From: Tieghemostelium lacteum
Lineage: Eukaryota > Evosea > Eumycetozoa > Dictyosteliales > Raperosteliaceae
Assembly (NCBI GenBank): GCA_001606155.1
Contig: LODT01000034.1
Span: 411,665 to 475,664 of the forward strand
Direction of reading: 5' to 3'
Length of the DNA stretch: 64,000 nt
Shown here: piece after piece, positions 56,181 through 64,000 of the stretch
Layout of the letters: each line of letters starts with the position of its first letter
Position numbering within the stretch: the stretch's first letter is position 1
Program-made: the position numbers and the translations under genes
The notes under the pieces: generated by a model
Told to the model about the DNA's origin: nothing
Database searches by the model: none
What the model saw: the letters and a program-made list of their open reading frames with translations, nothing else

Positions 56181-59100
56181 TTAGATAAATGCGGAATAAA
56201 CAAAATCAATGAGATCTTCGTCAGATGATTTAACAACTAAGGCTACATCGGTATTGGAACCAGAGGCATCTGGTTTGATACGAGCTTGTGCATAGATCAA
56301 AGTGCCAGTATGAATAGATTTACCAGACAAAAGGATTTGATGTTTTTGTGATTTATCTGGAACTTGTTCAGTTTTGTCAAGAGGTGCCATACCAAGTGTA
56401 GAAATGATTTCTTGAGTGGCTGCTTTGAGAGTTTTAACACCCAACAATTGGAAACAAGTTGGCTTGGGTGGGTCAGGTAGTTTCTCCCATTCTTCTTTGA
56501 AATTGGAAGTATAAGTCTTTTGTATAAAATCACTTGGAACAATTTCCAATCTCTCCAATGGATATTGATCATCGAATCCAGAGTCATCAGCTTCACCAGT
56601 AGATGGATCGACATCGACTGCTTTGAATTTTAATGTATTTGTAAATGATACTATAGGATATCCAGCTTGTTGAATATTATAACCTATACTGACATAACAT
56701 GATTGAGGATCGTTACATTTCAACTGATCAATTGCCATAAATCCAAGATTTTTCATGGATTTTGGATTACTTGGAACCATCTTGACTTGAACTTGATCCA
56801 ATCTTTGTTCATCCAAAGTATTGGTACAATTGAATTGGAAGACAATGTTCTCCTTGTAAATGTGTTTGACACAACTTACAACATACTCTGATTCGGATTC
56901 TGTCAATTCTACCAACTCTGTGCTCTTTAGTACACGACCATAAGTTGCAAATTGTGGAATCTGTGCTAGTTTAGCTAAATCTTGATTAACACTTTCAGCA
57001 GCACTCAAACCTGGAGTAGATGCATTGGTTGGGGAAGATGATGCACCCAATTGATTGGTTTGACTTAATTTTCCTGAAATTGTTGGAGATTGTGTTTGTT
57101 CTAAAACAGTGCTTACAGTACCGATATCAAATGGATCTGTAGTGTCATCTTGTGCCAAATAAGCTTCTAATGATCTCTGAAGATTCTGAGTTGGTACTGG
57201 TAAATCGTCAATTAAAACTCTTTCCAAGACTCTCTTATTGTCTTCTTTAAAGAGAGATAGATAGAGAGTTGCTCTATCACGAACTTCATCATCTTCATCC
57301 AATAGACATCTCTTTAGTAAAATCATAATCTTCTCTTTCATTGGTTCATACAGTAAACCAAATTTGGCAATGGAGGTAACAGCAGCAGCTCTGATTATAC
57401 CACTATCCAATAGAACTCTATTGTAGATGTATCTAATGTATTTATTTGGTGTGTTGGTTAATGGTCCTTCTTGTCCCAAAAGATTTAAAATCTGAACTGA
57501 TAAATCTGGGAATTCACAATCTTCAATGAATTCACATAATTCAGATAATGCTATGTATATATAGAGTTAGTATTAATTTTCATATTGATGATAATGATGA
57601 TAGAATATAATATTTACCAATTTCTTTTGAATCAGGTATAGTATTTACAACATATAAAATTGCATCTAGAGTTGATTGTTTCAATTGTAAACTACCTTCA
57701 TCACGAAGTATCTTATTTAAAAATGTGATTAAATGTCTAAATTTCTTTGGGAATTTAGTACTGAGATTTGTAATTGCTTTTACAACTACAATCTTGAATT
57801 CATCGTTGATATCTCCTAAAAAGTTAGCAATTTGTTTAATTAATCTATCTACATTTGATTCATTTCCAACCTATTTAAATAGAAAGTTTAGTTTGTTATT
57901 AATAAAGATCTTCATCAGAGATGTGTCCATATACATACTTGTAAAAGAGTTGTAATTGCAAGAGTTGCAATAGATCTGTTACTATCAGAGATAAGGTTTT
58001 CCATATCTAAATTACATGGAATGACAGCAGTTGGGTTAGTTTGAGCAAGTTTATTGAGAGTTCTGACGGCAGCAAATCTGAGAGTGGATTTAGTTGAACA
58101 TAAAAACATTTGAAGAATACCAACTGCAGAGGTAATTTCTTTTGGTGTAGCACCTTTTAGTGAACAAATGGAACGTGCTGCTTCATAGGCAACCATTTCA
58201 TTCTTTGAACGAAGACAAGATTCAATGTATTCAAAATATACACGATCTTCAGTGTGTGTCTCTTCAATGACTTCAACAGCACAACGAATGAGATATGCTT
58301 GAGCATATGGTGATTTTACTGAATTTTTAATTAGAGAATTAACTAATTTTCTAACTGCTAATCTATCATGTTGTTTAATTCTGTGTAACAATGCCAATGC
58401 ATGATATTGAACCATATTGGATTTGTTACTGATGGATTCTTGTACTTCATTTGCCCATCTTTTTACAACTTCTGGACTAACTTTTAATAGATGAATACTT
58501 GATACCAATGCTGCTGAGGATACATGTGGATCCTTATCAACAATAGCCTGTTTAAAATATCTCTCTAATTGTGGTAAAATTGAACTCTAAAAAAATTATC
58601 CAATATTCATCATCAATTATCTATATTAATATATATATAAAGGTATTTTCAATTCTAAAATTCCAATAGTGAATAACGTACATCTGTAATTTTACATAAA
58701 ATTCTAATTGCATTAGCTCTGTATAATTCAATCTTGTGAATTACATCTTTAGTCAATGAACTAATAACAATAATTGCATCTTTTGAGATTGTCGAAAATT
58801 CTTTTAATAATAAATACATTAATCTTCGTAGAGGTATCTGTTAATTAATGATGATAATGACATTAATAAATTCCATTCTACAACTGTGAATACACTATAG
58901 TTATTTATAGAGGGGGTGTTATTGATTGATATTCATACATCTTTAGATTGGAATAATTTAGTTGCAGCAAAGAAAATATCAGTTGCTTCATTTGGTGTAA
59001 AACTATCACCTCTAGCTAAAAGAAAAAGAAATTGGCTGATAACCAATGAACATTTTCTTGGTTGAACTGGTGTTTCATTGAATGCTCTTTTTTCTTGTAT

Positions 59101-59187
59101 AACTTGACCTTTATCTAAATTGATCAACATTAATTCAGAGCTATTAGATTCTGAATCATCATCTTTTTTCTCACCAAATTTATTCAT
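56181..59187 (-). CDS. copG: Coatomer subunit gamma
   Basis: Five exons: 59187-58939, 58837-58682, 58586-57939, 57870-57618 and 57550-56181, giving 891 residues, the usual gamma-COP length (~870-900). N-terminal alpha-solenoid ([43 protein letters not shown]). After a Ser/Thr/Gln hinge (about 590-640) comes the appendage: beta-sandwich and platform ([36 protein letters not shown]). Gamma-COP is the adaptor-type subunit of the COPI coat, which carries Golgi-to-ER traffic and binds p24 and dilysine cargo. That is functionally linked to the Rer1 genes at the other end of the window, not by neighbourhood. Confidence 0.95.
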
Positions 59188-59444
59188 GATGATTTGTTAA
59201 TTTCAAATATTGTATTTTTTGATGATAAATCAACAAAATGAAAATCAAAAAAAAAAAAAAAAATATAAAAAAAAAAAAAAATTGACTTAGTGAACACATT
59301 TGCATATTTGACTTGGTGCTTTTATAATTTAAAATTTTACATTTATGTATACTGTATATTATTTATTTGATTATTATTGTTATTATTATAAAATATTATT
59401 ATGGAAAAGAATGAAATTTTAGGGGTGGGGAGATTGTTATTATT

Positions 59445-62400
59445 TTACCAGAAAGAACACCAACCAATATAACTTTGACATAGATTTTCATGAGAAGTTG
59501 CTTGATCTATAAGTTTTTGAACTTGTTGAGGAACATCGAGAGTTTCATTTGGATTAAAATCTCTACCAGTTAATTTCTTATTGACTCTATTCATTACAGA
59601 GAGAGCCTTTTCATTGAGAGCTTCGGGTATGATCTCAGCTTCTACAACTTCATCGACTCTAGTGGCTCTAGTTCTACCGTGTTGAACTGGTGATGTAAAT
59701 ACTTCAGATTCAATTTCATTTTCGATTAAGTCACCAGAATCTAGTTTAGTAGCACCACTGGTAGATGTCTGATTCTGACCAGTTTCCTTACCAGTGTTGT
59801 TTGTTTGCTTGGATTTTACAGAGTTTTCATTTGGTGTCAAAAGTCTCCAATTGATAAGTGGGTCATGTACAAATGCCTCTAGGACTGCCATTAAAGATTC
59901 TTTGTTATTTCTGAGGACAGTCATTACAGCTTCACAAGTCAGACGGAAGTTACCTTCAATACCAGAGACCTCCATTGCATTGATGAGCATTCTAGTCAGA
60001 CGGAATGGAATCTTCTCTGGATATTTATCTCTGTGCATTGCAACTTCAAAACAATCACCAAAATCAATGTGTAAAACACGACCTGTATGACGATCCAACA
60101 TGAGATTGGATGGATGTCTGTCTCCAAGACCTAAGATGTAGCCAACCATGGACATTACAGCTAGAGATCTAGTGTAGTTAGTACGACGATCTAACCAGAC
60201 TTCTGAATTTCTGGATTTCAACCATAAGACTTTATGTAGATCTTGACCAGTTGTAGATTCCAATGCGTATTCAAAGACCTCAACTTTCTGGAGGAGGGTA
60301 AGATTGTCATAGTCAGAACACATTTGTAACATGAGTCTATGTTCGATATTCAAAAGTGTCTTACTGCTGTCTCTGTAGTCTTTAATAAGGGTGTGAAGTG
60401 TATCTGAATGAGGAACCCATCCAATGAGACCACTGTTAGGTGACAATGGGATAACTGAGAATCTTCTGATGGATAAATGAGATTTAGCAGTCTCGTGATT
60501 GGCAGCTAATGAAGTATTTACAAGACCAAACAATTGCATAACACGTTCATCTTGACGAAGATCTTCGTGACCTTTCAACAAGAAGGTGTATTCCAAACCA
60601 TCTGAACCTACAATGGTGAGTTTTCTAGGTCTCTGTTTAGAAGGAATGACTGAGAGTGTAGATGAGAATGACTGAATTCTAATGATTGGTTCACCAGCTT
60701 TATAGGTACCTGGTACTGCCAATTCCATATCTTGACCATTCAATAATTTTGGACTTACATATTGGAGCTCTAGAGTTGTCATTTGAGGTAACTGTTTATA
60801 GATTCTTCTAAATACTTGATAGTAGAGATCCCATGCTTGATTGAGGTCTGGTTCTTTTCTAGATTTTTCATATTTCTTTGACCAGTCTAAAGCATCTTGA
60901 AGATCTCTTCCAAATGCCTGAAGGAAAGAAGTCTCACTGGTAGTTTCTGGACCTTTTTCTAAAATCTGATGTAAAGGTGCCAAAGTTGTTAACATTGCCT
61001 CTGGATTATGGTCTCCAAAGTACTGTCTAGATGCTTCTTCAAGACCTTCATACCACATTTCAAGCCACAAGATGGCAGTACGTACGAGTTCCTGAGAGAC
61101 AGGTAATGCTTGCTCTACCAATGTTGCTGAATGTTTTCTCATTTTGTCCATCAATGCTTTGGCAGCTGCTAAACGTGCTGGAGATTGTGATTTGGTGGCT
61201 ACAGTTAATGGATATACAAGAGCTTGTGGATGTTCTTTACCAATGTTATCTAATAGCTCGTGAAGTAGTCTACGTACTGGTAGAACAGGTGCATGAATTC
61301 TTGCAATAATCTGAGGGATAACTTGTAGCCATGTGTCGATAGATATAGTATTAAAACCTTGCATTAAAGCAGCTTCAACTTCCTTCTGAGCACCATGTTT
61401 GAACCATAAAGTCAACAATCTCAATGTATCTTGTAAAGATCTATCAGGAGCCAAAGCAATAGATCTAAAGAAGGAGTGAACAGCAGGTAACAAATGTGCT
61501 GCAATCTGTTCTTGACTACCACCATTTTGCTCATAGTGACTTACAACTTGGAAGTTAATCAAAGCCCATGAATGCCAAGCTTTATACCAATTGGTATCGC
61601 ATTCAGTTGCCGATCTAAAACTACTAATTATATGAGGTATAGTGGTTTCATTTAGAGTGTCACCGAGTGCCATCTGCCATTCACCTTGTTTCAAATAGGT
61701 TCTACCCTGTAGAGGTAAATCATCAGTATCTTTCAGTGCATGAACAAAAGTGCGTAGTTTTTCAAAAGCAGGTTGACGAGCACCTGCAGACCACAACTGT
61801 TTAATATAGGCAAATGTAATTCTTGGATGATTATTTGGAAGAATACCACTAAATGATTGAGTACTTGGATCCTTACCCATCAACATGGTTAATGTCTTTT
61901 GAGCCAACCCTAAACGTGACCCTTTTCTACATAGACCTACAAACTTTAACCACATGTCCAATTCTTCGTGTGGAGAGATGACTAGACTGTGAACTGCCAA
62001 TACACTCTGCCAGATATCAACATTGTGTTGACAACCCTTTAAACGTGTTTTCCATGTATTTTTAATCATGTTTCTACGGTCTGGTGAATCTACACACTTC
62101 TTATACTCTATAATCTCTTCGAGCTCGGAGAGTTGTTGGAGTCTGACGACAACCTTGTAAGCTCTGTTATAAGATTCACCGAGTAAAGCAGTTAATTCAG
62201 TGTCTACCAATTGTCTGGCATGTTCAATATACACTTGAGCATTAGTATAGTTATCTTTATGTACCTCTAATATAGCCCTGTAGAAAGAGCCTTCAACAGT
62301 ATCTTGATTCATAGCTTTTACATATTCATCCATAAGTTCCCAATTGGAAAGATTCCAAGCAGCTGCAGATGCCAAAGGTGCTATACTAGTTCTAGTAGTT

Positions 62401-64000
62401 TCATTTGAACTCTTCCATGTATCTGAAGACAGCTGACTAAGTCTCTCCCATTCACCAAGTGCATGTAGACATCTTAGAATACCTAAAGTATTCTCAATAC
62501 TAGGGTCATCCTTTTGTTTCTTTTCATAGGCTGTAAGGGCATCTTCCCAACGTCTAAGTTTCTCGTACCAAGATTCCTTTAATTCCACAGAATGGTTCTT
62601 TTGAGCATAGATTAAAATACCAATAGCAGCCTCAGGTTGTTGTAGCTGATTATTGATACTAATCAAAGCCTCTATAGTTGATGATGGCGATTGTTGGAAT
62701 TCAATTTCCTTATAATGAAGTGCTTTGGCATAGGCATGACATTTCTCAGCTAGTGCACCTAGAGTTCTGATATCGATTGGTAATGGTTTTTCATGTAGCT
62801 CCATAAACTCTGCTAGATTTAAAAGAGTTTGAAGAATCTCAGGTGGAATATTTGGTGACATTAAAGCAGTTTCTAAACTGTGAACTAACTCGTCTTGATA
62901 TTGTTCATGTAATTCAGTCCAACATGAAACAAAACCTGCATTAAAGAGTTCTTTAACCAGAGGATGATAATCCTGTGCAAGAGAGAGACAGGATCTAAGT
63001 GCAGGTGATGGTGACTCTCTTAGTAACTCAACTGAGAATCTTCTAATCCATTCTACCCAATCCTCTTTAGTTGATCTCTGTGATGTCTCCCAAGCATTCT
63101 TTAGATGCATTTCATTGGCTTTGAGTTTCTTAACACCCATTTCTGGAGATACTGTATTACTAGCTTCTTCAGAGATGGAATTGTGATCTGGATGTCTAGC
63201 ACCACCAAATTCACCATCCCCACCAGGAGTCAACATTAACTGTTGATTTTTTAGTAGTTTGGAGACTAATAGTTCGTAATTGACACTAGAGATCTCACGT
63301 TTATTCAAGACCTTTCCAACCATTGGAATGAATATAGCATAATCTGAACCTAATTGATAAACTAATGAACATAGAGTATTGAGTGCATCTTCTTTAAGTT
63401 CATTTTCACCTTGAACATCTAGAACTCTTGCAAGTGGATGAATGATTCTAGATGCATAATCTGAGAAATTTAATTTCTTACAGAGTCTACCTATAGTCTG
63501 TATAGCCAAAACACGAACTTGTGTTGTAACATCAACTTGCTCAAAGAGTTTTACAACTGCTGGAATGACCAAATGTAGATAATCATCAAGATTAGTTCCA
63601 AAAACCTCAAGAGCTTTTAAGACTTTGGAAGTTGGTTGTCTTTTTAGTGAACGATCGGCATGGAGTACATTTAACATTTGTGGAATTAGATTAGGGAGAT
63701 ACACTTTAAACTCATCATTGAGAGCTGAGGATATCTCTTCGACGAGGTTTATAATAGGAATGAGTAGATTGGAGTTCCAGTACTTTTCAATAAGACCAAA
63801 TACATCAACTAGATAGTCACGAATGTGTTGTTTGACAATGGAGACTAATAGACCTAGTTGTTGGAATAGGAATTCTCTGAATCCAGGTTCACAGCTGTTC
63901 ATTACATGTAAGAATGGTGGCATGATTTGTGGGAGGAATGGAATGCATTTCAAACCTAAAGATTTGAAAATAAACATTACAGCTTGAATTACAGATGTAT
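59445..64000 (-). CDS. tor: TOR (target of rapamycin) kinase, C-terminal ~1518 residues; partial
   Basis: The frame is open from the FATC stop at 59445 to the right edge; the N-terminal HEAT repeats lie outside. Visible: HEAT/FAT units, then the FRB ([20 protein letters not shown], with the rapamycin-contact Ser), and the PIKK kinase with [12 protein letters not shown] and [11 protein letters not shown]. The FATC ends YIGWCSFW, the near-universal TOR terminus. TOR is the catalytic core of TORC1 (growth) and TORC2 (which in Dictyostelium activates PKBR1 and PKB). The lack of introns across 4.5 kb is notable compared with its neighbours. The linker between kinase and FATC is Thr/Gln-rich. Confidence 0.97.
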   Translation of the reverse strand, partial: TSVIQAVMFIFKSLGLKCIPFLPQIMPPFLHVMNSCEPGFREFLFQQLGLLVSIVKQHIRDYLVDVFGLIEKYWNSNLLIPIINLVEEISSALNDEFKVYLPNLIPQMLNVLHADRSLKRQPTSKVLKALEVFGTNLDDYLHLVIPAVVKLFEQVDVTTQVRVLAIQTIGRLCKKLNFSDYASRIIHPLARVLDVQGENELKEDALNTLCSLVYQLGSDYAIFIPMVGKVLNKREISSVNYELLVSKLLKNQQLMLTPGGDGEFGGARHPDHNSISEEASNTVSPEMGVKKLKANEMHLKNAWETSQRSTKEDWVEWIRRFSVELLRESPSPALRSCLSLAQDYHPLVKELFNAGFVSCWTELHEQYQDELVHSLETALMSPNIPPEILQTLLNLAEFMELHEKPLPIDIRTLGALAEKCHAYAKALHYKEIEFQQSPSSTIEALISINNQLQQPEAAIGILIYAQKNHSVELKESWYEKLRRWEDALTAYEKKQKDDPSIENTLGILRCLHALGEWERLSQLSSDTWKSSNETTRTSIAPLASAAAWNLSNWELMDEYVKAMNQDTVEGSFYRAILEVHKDNYTNAQVYIEHARQLVDTELTALLGESYNRAYKVVVRLQQLSELEEIIEYKKCVDSPDRRNMIKNTWKTRLKGCQHNVDIWQSVLAVHSLVISPHEELDMWLKFVGLCRKGSRLGLAQKTLTMLMGKDPSTQSFSGILPNNHPRITFAYIKQLWSAGARQPAFEKLRTFVHALKDTDDLPLQGRTYLKQGEWQMALGDTLNETTIPHIISSFRSATECDTNWYKAWHSWALINFQVVSHYEQNGGSQEQIAAHLLPAVHSFFRSIALAPDRSLQDTLRLLTLWFKHGAQKEVEAALMQGFNTISIDTWLQVIPQIIARIHAPVLPVRRLLHELLDNIGKEHPQALVYPLTVATKSQSPARLAAAKALMDKMRKHSATLVEQALPVSQELVRTAILWLEMWYEGLEEASRQYFGDHNPEAMLTTLAPLHQILEKGPETTSETSFLQAFGRDLQDALDWSKKYEKSRKEPDLNQAWDLYYQVFRRIYKQLPQMTTLELQYVSPKLLNGQDMELAVPGTYKAGEPIIRIQSFSSTLSVIPSKQRPRKLTIVGSDGLEYTFLLKGHEDLRQDERVMQLFGLVNTSLAANHETAKSHLSIRRFSVIPLSPNSGLIGWVPHSDTLHTLIKDYRDSSKTLLNIEHRLMLQMCSDYDNLTLLQKVEVFEYALESTTGQDLHKVLWLKSRNSEVWLDRRTNYTRSLAVMSMVGYILGLGDRHPSNLMLDRHTGRVLHIDFGDCFEVAMHRDKYPEKIPFRLTRMLINAMEVSGIEGNFRLTCEAVMTVLRNNKESLMAVLEAFVHDPLINWRLLTPNENSVKSKQTNNTGKETGQNQTSTSGATKLDSGDLIENEIESEVFTSPVQHGRTRATRVDEVVEAEIIPEALNEKALSVMNRVNKKLTGRDFNPNETLDVPQQVQKLIDQATSHENLCQSYIGWCSFW

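Overview
The window is a gene-dense, very AT-rich stretch of a nuclear chromosome from a social amoeba (dictyostelid). Three things point there. Intergenic DNA is almost pure A/T. Coding regions carry long Asn, Gln and Thr tracts encoded by AAT/CAA/ACA runs. Introns are short (about 50-180 bp), T-rich, with GTA[AGT]GT-type donors and TAG/CAG acceptors. Gene content fits as well: a PKBR1-like kinase, an RCC1-RhoGAP protein and a TOM1 protein in place of a Hrs/STAM ESCRT-0. I cannot name the species from sequence alone. I see no mobile element, virus-derived element, tRNA, rRNA or CRISPR array.

Layout, left to right. 1-1205: tandem pair of small Rer1-family genes (the left copy runs off the edge). 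1652-5366: cytidine deaminase, PKBR1-like kinase, divergent myo-inositol oxygenase. 5611-8985: TOM1-like VHS/GAT protein, prefoldin 5, and a 39-residue OST4 gene. 9181-12614: RCC1-RhoGAP-coiled-coil protein. 13678-16649: small conserved-looking protein and a DDX42-like helicase. 16850-19781: FYVE finger fused to a PI3-kinase. 20068-23053: thioredoxin reductase, divergent from a putative mitochondrial RRM-like protein. 23178-26184: KRR1, aquaporin, and a putative tiny gene. 26267-27367: decayed SAM/P-loop gene. 27619-30707: RhoGEF. 31943-37368: cupredoxin-like surface protein, SLC25A44-like carrier, VKOR-thioredoxin fusion, SET/MYND protein. 37534-43872: BRF1, NUDT6-like hydrolase, ZCCHC8-like and NUFIP1-like RNA factors. 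44004-48816: RNF126-like RING ligase, FIS1-like TPR protein, UBE2H, OSBP. 49188-55124: NAXE, small two-TM protein, Rho/Rac GTPase, PCMT, COX15, coiled-coil protein. 56181-64000: gamma-COP and the C-terminal part of TOR kinase (gene continues past the right edge).

I worked out exon structures by hand, requiring each junction to keep frame and restore family motifs. Nearly all models close to an exact multiple of three. There is no operon logic here: genes are individually transcribed, with several close head-to-head pairs. Loose functional groupings are signalling (PKBR1-like kinase, TOR, Rac, RhoGAP, RhoGEF, PI3-kinase), endomembrane traffic (Rer1, TOM1, gamma-COP, OSBP) and RNA biogenesis (KRR1, DDX42, BRF1, ZCCHC8-like, NUFIP1-like).

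Most of the window is ordinary. The points most worth a second look are: the Rer1 duplication; the FYVE-PI3K fusion; the FIS1-like protein without a tail anchor; the cupredoxin with a replaced axial ligand; the decayed SAM/P-loop gene; the missed OST4 micro-gene; and several perfect or near-perfect hairpins in intergenic islets that no gene explains.
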